From Micropterus salmoides (Eukaryota; Chordata; Actinopteri; Centrarchiformes; Centrarchidae), in contig NW_024041484.1 of the NCBI RefSeq assembly GCF_014851395.1, positions 5,714,183 to 5,778,182 of the forward strand: a stretch of 64,000 nucleotides of DNA, in the 5' to 3' direction. Numbering within the stretch: the stretch's first letter is position 1; each line of letters starts with the position of its first letter. Under the pieces are notes generated by a model. That model had not been told where the DNA came from. It saw only the letters and a program-made list of their open reading frames with translations, and did not search any database. The position numbers and the translations under genes were made by a program. This document shows positions 46,175 to 59,645 of the stretch, piece after piece.

Positions 46175-47581
46175 TCAGTGAGGTTTAAATTTTACACATA
46201 AAGTTCAGTTCCTTGTGTGGAATCCTACTCAGACTATAACAGTTGTGTAATGTGTTCTGTGGCTATGGAGGGAACTTTCCAAAGGTAACAAAATTACCTT
46301 GTTATTAGGGTTATCTCTAAGTGGTACAGTAGCAGGACAGTGTAGTATCATCCTGCATCTAGACGCAATTGTTTAAATGGTCTTTACAGCTTTTGTTGCT
46401 TTTATTTTACAGCAATCGAACATTACTGCTACAAGAAATTCATTTCTGAAGTGTTACTGACTTAGAGGCAGAGATGCTCACAAGTCTCTGAGCTAGAGTC
46501 CAAGTCAAGTCTCAACTCACTCATGGTTATAATGAATGTTGTATCACCTGCTGCATTCAATACAGGCTGATTATAAAACTGCAAAGCTATAAAGAATTCT
46601 TTAACTGTAACCTGTTCTTCACTTACAGATCACCAAAATGTAATGTGCAATGCAACTAATGACAGCTTATTAACTACTGTAAGTCAACACAGTGTAACGA
46701 ATTCTGCAACGAATGAAAAAAGAGATCCAAAGTGAGAAGCTTTTGCCTGCTTAATTGTTGTTTTGTCGGTTTTTAAAAGTTACAGAAATGGTGTTGGTAG
46801 AGGCGGTTTAGTATCCAGTCAAACATCTGGAAGGCACTTCAGAGAAACTAAACTGGCACTTTTAACGTCATTCTTTCCCCAGTGGATTGGATCCATTTCT
46901 TCTCTACTTGTTCTAATCAAACCCTATCTTAAGATTTTACAGAACACCTGCTTCTCTCTTCCAAAACTCACAGGAAGCGTGTTGCATACGTTTTCAGGCA
47001 ATGTCATTCATTACTCCCACTCCTCTTAGTCGGACTTCTTAGGCCCCTTCTTCTCTAAGAATCTTTTGCAAGTTGCTGTCAGCAAAATCCTTTCATTTAA
47101 ACCATGGGCTGTTGATATTAAAAAGCTTTGGCAGGAGACAAGTGTACTAATTCCAGGCCGATAATGGGCTGCAAGCAGCTTTGGCAGGACTGAGGCCTGT
47201 GTTTGATGATCCCTGGTGGTTTGTCCTGGGTGCTGCTCAGGCCATACAGAGGTTGGACGGGTGGGTGTATCACTTTGTCCAGTGCCGAGCCTATCAGTTC
47301 GACACCTCGTTAAAGACCCGGCTTCCGAACCCACACACGGTCCCTCGCTGAGCTGCTGCTTCAGCTCCCGTTCCAGTTTCACTCAGCCTCCACCGCAGCA
47401 CAAGCATTCAGGGTATTTTTCATGCCTCGGCTAGAGGAATAATGCTCCAGAGAGGCTTGACTCACAAGTTTTATTATTCTACTCAAGTTTTTAAAAGTAG
47501 CTCTAGCTATAGAGCAATGCCAGCAGTGTTGTACAATCCAGCCTTTTTATTCAGTGGCCATGATCTCCCAGCTTGTCGGTT
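46175..47581. other. Non-coding DNA, candidate regulatory block
   Basis: Positions 47020-47440 are low-repeat and moderately CpG-containing (GGCCGATAATGGGC, GACCCGGCTTCCG). The antiparallel frames of 118 and 72 codons there conflict and match nothing known. Confidence 0.45.
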
Positions 47582-47607
47582 TGTGTGTGTGTGTGTGTTT
47601 GTGTGTA
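47582..47607. repeat. (GT)n microsatellite
   Basis: GT repeats interrupted once by TTT. The frame 47442-47822 crosses it. Confidence 0.9.
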
Positions 47608-50263
47608 TTTTAGCCCTCAAACTATGTAAAGTGCTGTATGTCCACACGGACAGAGGATTTGTCTCCCTGTCTGGCTTTGACCTATACATGTTCCGCTCTG
47701 GTTCACTTCACTCTCACTGGAAATGGCTGCCACTCATGCCTCTCTCTCTCCTTGCCTTTGAATTTGTCTCTCTACCTCACTCTACCACCCAGCACTCCCT
47801 GCTCTTGTTTTCCCTTATGTGAAGCCCTGATCCGTCTCTTTTCCCCTCACTGTGGCCTCTTGTGGTCTCTCACTTGTTACCTCCCTACCTTCCCTGTCCT
47901 CCCAGCCCCAATGGTGGCCCCGGTTATGTTTGGGTTTGGGTCGCTCATGGTACGGTAGGGGGGCACTTTGCCAAGACTGTACTGTACCTCTGAGGTGCAG
48001 GAAAAACTAATTTATTTTGTCTCGTTTTTTTCGTATGAGCTGTTATTGTATGGCTGTAAGTAAGACCAAAATTTGCAGGTTTATTTCTCTCAGCCTTCCT
48101 GGTGTTTTCCATCTTGGTAGACAACATTTTGATTTTACTTTCTATGACACTAAAAAAAATGTGAAAAGTTTATATAACATTTTTCTGACAGTTGAATGTG
48201 TTTGTTTCTGTCTGTCTCTGTTCTTCCCCGCCTCTCCTCTCCTCTCATGCTGCTTACTCTTACTCTGCACATTTCTCTCCTTTGTTCTTTCATTTCAGTC
48301 TCCAGTGTCATTTTATTTCGGGGTATGCTGGCTGAGAGCCGTCGTATTTCAAAGGGAGCAGGGGGACCGTCGTAGTCTCTGGTCATCTGAGAACCTGAGT
48401 GATTGCTGTGTTCTTTGATCCCAGCACTTTCGACCTTGATGTAATTAGTGCCGGCGTTCTAATACGCATTAGTCATGCAGCGTACGTCGTGTCTTGAGCA
48501 CCTGAGTCTAATTCTCACCTTCACAATTCTGTCTTTGTTTCATGCTGCCTTGTGCTTAGGAGGATTATTTGACAAGCTTAAATGCCCATTTTTTGACAAA
48601 GTAAACTTGAAAACAGACATGAACAAACATCAACCAAACCAAATCTATTTACTACAACAGATCTTACACCTGGTGACCTCATCTAACTTTTTTGTGGTTT
48701 CAGTTTCTAGTTTTATCTTATGGATAAAAGAATAAAGAAGTGGTGGCCAAACAAAGTCTTGTGGCCAGAGTTAGTCCTTGATGTTACTGCTTGGTCCGTG
48801 CTGCAGCAGGTGCAATATTCTATGAAATATAAAAGTTTGATAGCATGTCATACTTTACAGCTACATTGATATATTTCAAAATTAGCAAAGTTGTGACAAA
48901 GGTGGAGGCCTCTCAGACTTATGTCTGTCTGTCTTATGCTTCCTCACATGGGGCTCCGAGCCTTGAGCTCCTGCTTTAGGAAGCCATGTAGACTGCACTA
49001 AGATACACAGGTTATTGAGGATTGTCAGCAGACAGCAATCTAGCTAAATGTTTACCTCCAGCATCGGGGTCAAATGCAGGTCTGGAAAAACCCTTTTGCT
49101 CCCATTTAAATTAATTATTAGATTAACAGGTCCTAGAGCCAAGACAGTCAGAGTGCAGGCATTTGTGACCTATCTGGGGGTGCTTTTGAGAATGTGAGCA
49201 TAAGTTGCATAGCTCCCTGTTGGATGGGTGCCTCCAACCTAAGTATTGACTAAGAGTTATCACAGTTACTCCTGATCTGTACCCTCTTTGGTGGTATAAT
49301 TTGAAAAACCTGTCAGTGCACATGAATCAGAAGAAGAAAGAAAGAAATGTCCCAAAATCCAAAAATTCTTGTCGCTCTATCAAGGAGTGGGTATCTCGTA
49401 ACATTGGTAACTGCTCTACAAACAGATAGGCCTAAATAGCTGCTTGCCATCTGAGACAACGATGTCCCAGTGGACCAGAACCTGTCGGAAAGAATCTGTC
49501 CGCCGCTCGGAACAAAATGAAAAACAGCAGGTCTCCTAGAAACATATCCTGACAGGTATTCCCCTAACGAAGGAAATGTCCAAGAAAGCTTCATTCATAA
49601 AGTAGTAGCAGTTTTACAAGTCCCCCTTCATTCATTTCTCTTGCTTAAACTTCACTTTAATACAGCTGAGATTTTTTAATGCTTTCCATTAGAACCAAAT
49701 TAGTATTTCAGAACAGGACTGCTGCCTTATCAAAAACTAATAGACCAGGATTCCTTATAGTATTTGATTTTCGCTCACAAAAAACTGTGCATAATTAGAC
49801 CACTACAAAATACAGAACATACCAGTGGGTTTTATTGGAATTGGTTCAAGAAGAACAGGAATCACAAGTGTGTGGTCCTTTGTGGCTTAAATGTGGCAAC
49901 ACCGCCAGGGTAGGGGACACTGGGGCTTGGATATAATTCATGTCTGGACATTAACTTGGGTCTGATGCAAAAATGCCCTCGATCTTTATTAACTGTGATT
50001 TATTAGGCGTGCCAAGTGTTTTTCCCTTTTTCTGTAATTTTCTTTCTTCATTGAGTTGTTGCAAACATTCATGACTGCAGGCCACTGTAGGTAATTTAGA
50101 CTTCCCAGATTGTTCTGTACGAATAAAGCATGAAATTGGTCAGTACTGTGGTACAGCTGTACTGTAGACTATGCATGCAAGTTTAACCCAAAGTCAATGT
50201 ATTAGTTCAGCCCTATTGCCAGACAAATAATTTGGATGCAATTTGGAAGAGCTGACCGTTTTT
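47608..50263. other. Non-coding DNA, nothing certain
   Basis: Pyrimidine-rich stretches at 47730-47910 and 48200-48300 open several false frames (47638-47958, 48017-48418). Positions 48290-48520 (GGACCGTCGTAG, GTGCCGGCGTTCTAATACGC) are low-repeat and CpG-bearing and could be regulatory. No gene is recognised. Confidence 0.45.
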
Positions 50264-50760
50264 TAAGGCTGTGATCAGACTGCAGACCAAAGTGATCCAA
50301 ATCAGATTTTTTTGCTCATATGTGAATGAGCTCAGATTGTTTTTTATAACAGTGTGAACAGCCCAAGTCACATGGACTCTGATCTTCTCTGGTTCGGATT
50401 TGGCCCACTTTCATAAGTGGTCCAAATGAGATACAGGTCGGATTTTTTGAAATGCGAGCTCAGTCTGGACAGTCGGAACGGAATTCATGCGACTCTGAAA
50501 AAGCGAAAGGCTCCAAAGATCCAGAATTAAAAACAGTTATTAAAAACAGTAGACACCTCTGTGGTCTCCATTTGTACTTACCATCCATACATACACTCCA
50601 TTTGTAACTGCGTGCTGCGTGTGATGTATTAACCTTCTGCACATGCGGATCACTTTTTAGGCCATGGCCAGTTCACACTGGAGTCTGATATGCCACATTC
50701 AAAAATAATGTAAACAGTCAATCAAAAAAATCAGATCTGGGCAGAATTGAGCATTAAGGC
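50264..50760. mobile_element. MITE-like element with AATCAGATTTTTTTG arms
   Basis: A left TAAGGCTGTGATCAGACTGC with GATCCAAATCAGATTTTTTT pairs loosely with the reverse complement of the right side (ATCAAAAAAATCAGATCTGG, TTGAGCATTAA). Repeated motifs such as CAGACTGCAG, AGTGTGAACAG, CAGTTCACACTGG and GGTCGGATTTTTTG within the unit fit a teleost element family built of imperfect inverted blocks. It has no coding potential. The end points carry uncertainty of about 10 bp. Confidence 0.6.
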
Positions 50761-53156
50761 CTTTGTGTCTGTAAATAGGTAAGCACAATTTACAACTCAC
50801 ATTCCAGGACGGCAATGCCATGGGATCTCTTCATCTGAAAACAACAGAGTGCAATTTTTTTATAAACCTGTTGGCATTTAGCAAGTGGCCAACACCTTCC
50901 AGGAAGTGCATTAGGTGCTATCTGTGCATCTCCATTTATTTATTTTTTCCAGTGCATTTTTTTACCTGAATGTTCTCAGTAGGAACACATGTCAGACCCT
51001 CAGGGTGTTCCCTGTCTGCACAAGTTACTCTGCCTGCTGCTATCGGATTGTGTCAAAGAAAGCCTACAGGTAAACAAAATCCCCCTTCATTCTCTCCTTC
51101 ATTGCCCCTATTAGACCCCCTTCCCCTCGTCCCAACCCCTTGTCCTTCACTCCTCACCTATGTTCCTCTCTATCTGCTAATTTATGATCTCATCTCAACT
51201 CAACGCACACATTCAGGTGTGTGAAAGACTCTTTGTTCACACTCTATGGAGCCATTGTCCTCCATTAAACCAACTCAGTTCACTCTTCGCTCGCTGAGCT
51301 CCGTCTTCAATCTGTATTCCAATCTCAGAGCCGTTCAGAGGAAGGGGGACCTGAGATTCACCTCTCACAAATCTCCACAAATCTTCCGCTCATTTTACCA
51401 GCAGATGGTTTGGCTCTTATTCCGTACGACTTCTCTCCATCCTCGCACGCTGGGAATCTTCACGCTTGCAGCTCAGGAGGAAATCCTGTCTTGACGTTTG
51501 TCTCACAGTAGGAGTTCACCCATCAATTACGCTGTTGTAAATCCAATCGGCACTGAACTATGCCAGACACGGACGCTATTAATCAAAGGGCCTTGGAAGG
51601 GAGGCCTACGCTTCTGTTTTTTCTTGCATAATTACTACCTTTTTGGAAATGGAGGGAAGGTCAATCTGTTGCACTGCTAAACACATGTATTAGACGAGTG
51701 AAACATAGAATTAGAGGTCAGGTGCTACTGTCTTGACACTTTTATTTGCTTTCAGGTGAATAACAAAGAAAATTGATGGTGTATTTTACGAGTTGTTTGT
51801 GTTTCTCTTTTGACTGTGACTCACTGAGGTTTTTGTACAAGGTGCCCTCTGTCAAAAGCCGCTGCCTCAGGGTGTGTAGGCATGTGTGTGTATGCAATGC
51901 CGCTGCTTGTGGTTCATGTGTGCGGTCAGATTGGGAGGTGGACCAACATGCCACCAGTGCTCTGATGTTTATCAGCCTCATGTTGAAATGAGACACGGCG
52001 CTGTGTTCAGTCTGTTTGCACTGATGAGATAACACGTGAGCTACACCGCAAACACAAGCCTCCGAGCCAGTTGATGTTTGGGAGCTCTGATACCGATCTG
52101 ATCTGTTCATAATGAACGGAGTGAAAAAAAAAAAAAAAGGATGAGCGCGGTTCTATCAGGAGCTTGTTTGTTTTTGATCAAAATCAAATGAGTTGCTCTT
52201 TTAGTAGCGTTTCTCAGCACTCTCTGCTTTTGGCTAGTTAATTGGATCGGAAGCAGGACAAAAAGAGATGGATGCAAAAAGCAAAGATAGGTAGGAAATG
52301 AAATAGGAGATTCAGGTTTATTATCTCCAGTGGGATGGGATGAGCCTTGAACTGTAAGCTAATTCAGTGAGTTGAAGTCGCTGGGAGATAAACCTTCAAT
52401 AACTATTTACACACCGTGCATGCATGTTTGTCTATGTGTGTGTGTAGATACCTGGCACGGGTCACAGCCCTTTTTTTTATCAGATCTCCTCTCCCTCTCA
52501 CCGCATGTATGCCACTCAGCAAGCAGCGATGCTTGTCCCTAATGCTGTCGGCCTGTCTGTGACCCTGGAGAGTGAAGGATTATCTCCTCACCCAGACTTG
52601 TTGCTGATATTGGCATTGTAAGCTGGGAGAAATACAAAATCTGATTGTGATTTAGAATAGGTTTTTATGGCCTAATCCAGATGATCCTGGATTGAGCCTG
52701 TTCATCGGCATTTGCTGATATCTTGGATGTAATATCATCAAAAATAACATGCTCCCTCTCCTTGCTTTTTTCCCTACCATATCACATAACATGTTTCTTG
52801 AACTTTTATTCCGTTCAAATTTGGATCACTGTTAATCGACACTACATGAGAGCATTTCTTTACTCTTAACTCTTTTTTACTTTGTAACTCTCAATAAATT
52901 CTTTCACTATGTTCCATGACAATGTAATATTGGAATCATATCTGTAGGACATAATTATGTGCATCATTTTACAAAATTCTATCCAGATCAATAATTCAAA
53001 GCAAAATATAATTAGATATAAAAATAAATACAATTAATTAATGGAGGTCTTGTTTTGCACATTTGAAGAGCATAACAGTGGAGCCGAGTTCCTTGTACTG
53101 AACATCAATGTGAGTATTTCACATGTGAACTTTGCATACATTACCCTATCAATATG
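50761..53156. other. Non-coding DNA with candidate regulatory block and A15 run
   Basis: Positions 51180-51640 are low-repeat with ATCAATTACGC, GCTATTAATCAAAGGG and GCATAATTACTACC words, suggestive of homeodomain and TCF-type sites. A run of 15 A lies at 52124-52138. A 20-bp word at 50909-50928 recurs at 58453-58472. No gene is recognised. Confidence 0.45.
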
Positions 53157-53515
53157 TAGACAGGTGACAAATCAAAAGGAAAACCCTGTGTAAATGAGTG
53201 GAGAAACATAGCAAATGCTGATGCTTCCGTGCAGGGTGCAAGGACTAACTTAATAGTCTGATGAGTATGAAAATGATGAAACATGTAAAACATGTGATAT
53301 GGCCTTCGCTGTAACCAGTCCTCGACCAAACTGAGCACCTATAGGAGATTTTGGAGGGATATTTTAAGCAGCACTCTACTCCCCCATCATCAAAACACCA
53401 AATGACAAAATGTATTTTGGAAGAACACTATTCAACCCTCCAATAGAGTTCAGAGAATGCTGAGAATCCCTGAGACACTTGGCACGTTCCTTTTGCTCCT
53501 TTGAATTTGTCAGTA
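53157..53515 (+). mobile_element. Tc1-like transposon relic, copy 2
   Basis: Left end TAGACAGGTGACAAATCAAA and right end TTTGAATTTGTCAG are rough inverted partners. The + strand reads W-P-S-L-stop-P-V-L-D-Q-T-E-H-L-stop-E-I-L-E, a broken form of the W-P-S-Q-S-P-D-L-N-P-I-E motif of Tc1-type transposases, followed by a CATCATCAAAACACCAAATG block shared with copy 1 at 37890-38200. Both stops and the short length show that it is a dead, internally deleted copy. Confidence 0.7.
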
Positions 53516-56500
53516 TCAGAAGAAATATTCCGTTATTCATTTTAGCCCTGTCACCCAACCCTATCTTGCAAATCAAGCCAAAATGCAACACCAACCTTAC
53601 TTGATAAAGGTGAGACTTACAACTGCTACATTTGTACAAAATCACAGCCAAGAGCCAAGGCCATAACTTTGTCCCTTTCCTGTATAAAGTTTAAAGTTGA
53701 GTCTGCTCCTTCTGTCTTCTATTATCTCGCCTTAAAGCTTTGGGGTGCAACATTAATTCTGTTTTGACACTTCCTCTTCACCTGCCTCAAGTTAATATCC
53801 CCAACTGTTCCTCTCCATCGAACAAATATTCTCCTTCTACACTTCTGGTAGCTTTTTTTTGGGCTGTTATCTGAGGTGGAGTAGGCCAGCAGTCTAGAAG
53901 CTATTTCTCAGGGACAGAGCTCTCTAAGCTATTTATTTATTTTTTTAATAATGGTGTGTTTTAATGCGTCGTCTCAAAAGTGTGTACAGTGGTAGTTTTC
54001 TCTCACATTTACGGTAATGCTTCAGTTAGAATCAGTTGTTTCTAATTCTTCAAACTTATCATTTGGTTTGTCAAACTTTATGTAATCTCATCTAAAATTT
54101 GGTCGAGCAGCTAAAATGACACACGTAAGATTGTACCAAGGCTGAAACACTAGAATAAGATTACATGACATGTGAAAAATAACTTGCTGGCGCTTCAGTT
54201 GGTGTAGCTCCATTAGGATTAAACCCTGCAGTAGTGTCACAGCCCTCTCAGCGAGCCACAAGACCAGGCTGTACAGCAGCATGGATCACTTCAATAATTT
54301 ATTGTGCAGGAGAGATACTTATCTCCGGCCAGCATGCTCTGCCAACCTGACCTTAAACATCATGTAATCACAAGAGGGGGGTGGAGAGAGGGGCAGTGGT
54401 CAGTCTGGGTGGAGGACAGTTGCACTCTGTGTTTATAGCTCAAAGGGATGTCATGTTGTCTGACATATATGAAACCTTCTTCCACTAAGCTATAAGCTGC
54501 AGCGGGATTAGGACACAGTATATCTCCACTTTCTTTGTATGTCTCGGGGATGGATTTTCAGCGGATTTTTAAAAAAATTAAACGTTTTTCTACAGCCACC
54601 AAATGACCCGCTTGTAGCAGGACAGAGGTACAGTCTTGACAAGTATAAAGAGCCTTTGTCTGTTTTCTGTGTATAGGTCAAAAATGACAAATGGCTGCCC
54701 TCGGGGAGCTTCTTTCATGGTTAAAATGCATAAAGATTATCATCCCGCCATTTTCCCATGGATCAAAAATAAAGTTTTTTTTCTGAGAGTGCATTAAAAC
54801 GTGACAACTTCCCAAACAGTAACAGCCAGTAGTGAATACTCATAATATAAAATCCATCTGTGAATTTGGAATTTTGACGGAATCAGTTTCACTGTTTACA
54901 CAAAACTGTTCATCTGATATAACGAAGAAAATATGGAAATAAATCAAAGTCTTTGAAATACAAAAATATGGGTCAAGATCTAAATGAGCTGCAGGCCTCT
55001 TCCATTTGGTGCGCATGTGACAAGAGTCGCAGCTGCATTTCTGGAGCCACATTCCAAAGAAGGGAAAGTGAACTTTGTAGTAGGTCAGTGGTCCTTTGTT
55101 TTTGTTTTTTAATGTTGTGTGGTCTTATTAAGCTGATACTGGTGAACATGTTAGATCAGGATGTCTACTTTGCAGTTTGCACATTAATTAATGCATGTTG
55201 CTTCTTGCTGATATACATAAGTGATTAAACTTGAGTAGAAACAATTATCAGCAGTCAATTAATTGATTTGTCGATCAACAGAAAAATAATTCCTATTTTC
55301 GTAATAGATTCCTTGTTAAAGTAAAACATTTTCTCTTAAATACTTTTAGGATTTGCTGATTTTCTGGGTTTTACCTGACAGTAAACTGAATGTATTTGGG
55401 TTTTGGAGTGTTGGTCAAACAAAACAAGCAATTGTATGACACATTGTGATGAGCATTTTTCACTCGTTTTTGACATTTCATAGACGGAACAAAAAAATCA
55501 GTTAATCATGTAAATAATCATTAGATGCAGGCCTAAATTAAACTCATCACCTACGGTGGTCACGGTTTGCTCTCTAGTCCTCCACATAAATGGAAGAGAT
55601 TGTCATTTAGTTATCTGGTTCTTGGAAGTCATGTTTCCGATCTTTTTCTTTAAGCTGTATGGTGACAGTCTGTTAAACCATGGTTCCATAAGTCCAAAAT
55701 GGGTCATAGCACATCTTCCACTGGATCGTAATGTGACACAATCAGCAACAGCCTCTATTATGCACCTATCCCAGTAAGGCAGAGTCATTTGTCATCTTCA
55801 AACCTTCACAGCTAAAAACACGTGGGGAGGTGTTGTGAAACTAGTCATGACCAGAGATGTGTCACACCAAAAGTGTGCAGAAATTTACGAGGTTCACACA
55901 AGAGTGTTTCAGGTAAGCACTGTGATACGAAGGATACAAGCCAGACTGCAGCAGTTTGGTTGATTTGGAGCTTCACAGTTTGCTGCTGGCCATGACGAAC
56001 AAAGAGTGGCCAGAGCAGTATGTAGGTCAGGTCGAGTGTGTGTGTGTGTGGCTGCAGTGTGTGAGCAGGACAGACTTTGAAACCAAGGGAATAGTAACTA
56101 AAACTACCTTTAAAACTCTCCCATCTTTTTCAAGTAATTTCAAGTAGTCAGACCGTATTTTCTTAATGCAGGTAAAGTACTATTTCCAAGAGAAAGCTTT
56201 GCTGTCTTTTGACATGACAGAACTTCACCTTAACATTCCAACATGTTAAAAGTTCGAGTTGAAATTAGAACAACCAGCATGACAGATCATTGCAATAGCC
56301 AGTGTATTAGGCCTTTTTACTCCGAGATCCTGCAGTATTGCCATAAATAAGAGCTGTCATTACGCCGGCTTTGCTTTTGCTTTTGCCGGCGTTTCAGAAG
56401 CAAAATAAGTGCAATGTGTGACACGACAACGTCAGCGTGGCTTTCTTTGTCTTGAGAAACTGCAGCCTTTACTCACTGACAAACTGTTACCCCACACTGT

Positions 56501-58904
56501 ACATTTACTGCCGGATTTACAACTTCACTGCTCACCTTTGCCTCTGCAGTGCTCGCATTCACTGTCACTCTCTGCCGCTCTCTTTCTCGCTCAACCACAC
56601 ACTCACGTGTGTCCCATCCTGCCAGTGCCCCTTTTTATACAGGCGTCAATTCGACTCTGTTAATACCTCTGCTGCTGGCTTAAAGGCGGAACAACAATGG
56701 CCCCCCATTCCATGTTTGTACGTTTTATGGAGAGTGGGAACCTATTACATCTCCTGTTGAACAGGCTGTGTAAAAGGGGCTACTGATTTGCAGCCTTCCT
56801 GATTTATTTATTTATAGCTCTGCAGAGCTTTTAGCCTCTTTCAGCTCATTTTTTGGCTTTACAGCCTGCAACTTTAATGTTTTTTTTTTAGTGTCACCTC
56901 TCTGAAAGCACCATTTCAAAACCTGACTGTACACAGATATGTATCTACCTAGTGAGAACTAGTGTTTATAGATGTTACAAAGATGTGATTATAATTGGTC
57001 ACAAACACTAATCATTTCACAACTTTAAACAGTATATGAGAAGGAAGTTGAACTGTGCTTGTCTGACTTTCTTCTGCCACGAACAAACTTATGTTCCTCT
57101 TCCACTGTTTCCCATACCTTCCTGACTTTGAATACTGGGAATGGGAACCCCACAGCAGCGATTTGTTTCAGCACTGTTAAAAATCAGAGAGAAAATGCTT
57201 GTACTATAATGGGGCATGCTTATCTCTTTTTATTGAAGCCATGGCTGCAGGGCCAAACGTCCCTCAGTGCATATTATTCTTTCATCTCTCAGACCAGTCA
57301 CTAGGTGATTCTCAGGCCTGGATGGGATCTGTTCAGAGGGTCTTAGCTGTCAATAAATAGACCTTTGGACCTTGATGCCAACTTATTACATAATGCCGGA
57401 GACCTCAGGGCAGCTGCAGGCTGGTGGGGGGCTTCACATCTCCCCCTTCAACCCTCCGGGCTGGCTGCCATTGTTACCCAGGAAGCGTGTGGCAGTCTGG
57501 CTTTGGCTCACTTACAGCAGGCTCAGTGCAAACAACTGTTTGAGTCCTGAATGTAAAACAGCCTGGTGTGTGTTTGTGTGTGTTTTACAGGGACAAAGTA
57601 GCATATCTTTATTTATCTGTCTTTGCTGTTAAATTTGTTTTCCATTTTCTGTGTGCACATGTGTTTATCTTGTAAGGTATCTGTTTGTGTGTATGTATGT
57701 TTATAAGTCTCTTTGCCATAGTGTTTGCAGCCCCTAACCAATACCTTGTGACTCTGGTTTGTTTTTCTTTGAGAGGGAGGCAGCTTGGGGCAACAGCCAG
57801 TTGCCCAAAGCAATGATGTGCCAGGGACATCGTAGCATATTGACAACAAAAGATTTGAGAGAGCACAAAACAAAATTGAGCGCTCAGTCTGCAAGCCGAC
57901 CTTTGGGAGCATGGTTTTGTAAGAGCAGAATTTGATTTGTGCGCATATACATGACTGCACAAACCTACATCCTTTTCTCCAGCAGACAGGGCTGGGAATC
58001 CTGGAAATGTGAAGAGAAGAACATTGAGATGCCAAAGGGAAATTAATAATATTTTGATAACTGAACCTTTCCCCACCTTACGCAGTTACCACCTAAACAT
58101 TATGCAAGAAAGCCATGGGCATAATCATGCAGTCCTGCTTTGAAGTGTGTCAACCATGTTTTATAAATCAGCGATCATCCACCTGCAGCAGTTTGTTTGC
58201 TCTGCTGTCCTTCATCAAACATCCTGTTCCGACAGCTCTCAGTTCTCCCCCACCTCCCTGATCCTCTTAATCTGCCAGTTTTCTCTCTGAGCTCCAGAGC
58301 AAACGGCAGAATCACAGGCTCCTCCTTTGCTGGTCTGAGTAATGTTGCTGCCTAATGATGGGAACCACAGAGAATGTCAGAGGAAGTGACAACAGTCAGC
58401 ATCAGTGTCAACAGGCTAACCACAGAGTCTGTGAGATGACAGTTTAAATGTACATTAGGTGCTATCTGTGCAGTGGTAGACATCATAGCATCCCATCTCC
58501 CACCCTTTATCTGTCCTGCAAATGTCCTCGCCTTCACATGGCAGCGGACACACTGGCAGATTTAATTGAACATGAGAGGGATTCTACATATGCACACAGT
58601 ATTGTTTGAACTTTACAACAAAGAACAAGAGTACAGTAAACTGTGGACAGCAAGCTCATGGTGACCAACCCTATAGATCTCTGACGCACTAAAACAAATT
58701 AACTTAAAGGTTCCCTCTAAAGTTTTTGACCTTTTCTATGAGTGGGACCTCATATTATTTCAAGCACACACATGCATGCAGGTGACGCAATACACAGTCC
58801 TGCCAATAATTTTCACTACACTATTGTACTGATCAACAGGTGGCAGCAACACGCCAAGATAAGCAGCAATGCGTTGCAAGTAAACACGGACATAAAATGC
58901 TAGA
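53516..58904. other. Five kilobases of non-coding DNA
   Basis: No gene is recognised. A frame open from 55778 to 55960 includes a donor-like CAGGTAAGC but lacks an acceptor in frame. A (GT)n run lies at 56037-56050. The two minus-strand frames of 155 and 140 codons at 57609-58076 are open in two phases at once, a sign of composition, not coding. A CpG-bearing patch lies at 56360-56600. Confidence 0.45.
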
Positions 58905-59495
58905 TTTAGAGCAACATTATGTAGTATTTTTATCTTAAAATAACAGATTCAAAATCATTTTGATAGTACACTGACTTGCTGTAGGCTGAATGGAATCTCT
59001 ATCACTGCCTTGCCAGCCAGGAGTACTTGGAATTGGGACCGTGTAATATTAAAATCAGGACGGACATCTATCGCGAGGACAGCATAAGGATTTAATGCAC
59101 CACAACACACCAACAAAACCCTTCAGCTAGCTCGTTTTTTTCAGTATGGATATCATAACAGGGGCTGCGAATAGATTTTTTGTTGGAGGAAGCGAATAAG
59201 AGGAAAAGAGACTGACTAAGCAGGAGAATGGACAAGAGTAAATATCGGACTGGCTTTTACTCGTTGCCGTGAGAGCTTTGTGACATAAAAGGCTGCAAGA
59301 CAGATGCACAGCTGGCATTCTTTCTGTTGGTTTAGTAAGTAAAATTGCTTGGTTGTTTAGCAAAGTTGGCAACTTGCTAGTTTTGTAATGTCATTATAAC
59401 AAATGTACAGCTGCCTTATTTATGACAGCGGTGAATTATACTGTAGGGCCGCCAAATCGCACAATAAAACAAATCTTACATAATGTTGCTTTAAA
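58905..59495. mobile_element. MITE-like element with AGCAACATTATGTA termini
   Basis: The left end TTTAGAGCAACATTATGTAG pairs with the inverted right end TTTAAAGCAACATTATGTAA at 18 of 20 positions. The 591-bp interior has no transposase. The family of ends is one I associate with teleosts. A TTTA/TAAA is present at the edges on both sides, but whether it belongs to the ends or is a target duplication cannot be decided. Confidence 0.75.
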
Positions 59496-59591
59496 TTACT
59501 TTAAAATGTGGCTTTTGCAAATGTTTTATGAGGACTAAAATTACATTCCACACATTTGTAGATGCCGTCTGTCTTCTGTTGGCCAAGACCT

Positions 59592-59645
59592 GAGCAGTAC
59601 AGACAGACTGAGCAGTACAGACAGACTGAGCAGTACAGACAGACT
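59592..59645. repeat. 18-bp tandem repeat, 3 perfect copies
   Basis: GAGCAGTACAGACAGACT is repeated three times without change, and a fourth copy starts with GAGC before diverging. Perfect identity means a recent duplication. Because 18 is divisible by three, the frame 59562-59762 shows a repeated EQYRQT peptide, but it has no other sign of coding. Confidence 0.95.

Noticed and set aside
55778..55960. 61-codon open stretch containing CAGGTAAGC
   Set aside because: A good donor word but no in-frame acceptor, a stop soon after, and stretches this long are common by chance.
57609..58076. Minus-strand frames of 155 and 140 codons
   Set aside because: Both phases are open over the same DNA, which points to base composition; no motif or splice context.
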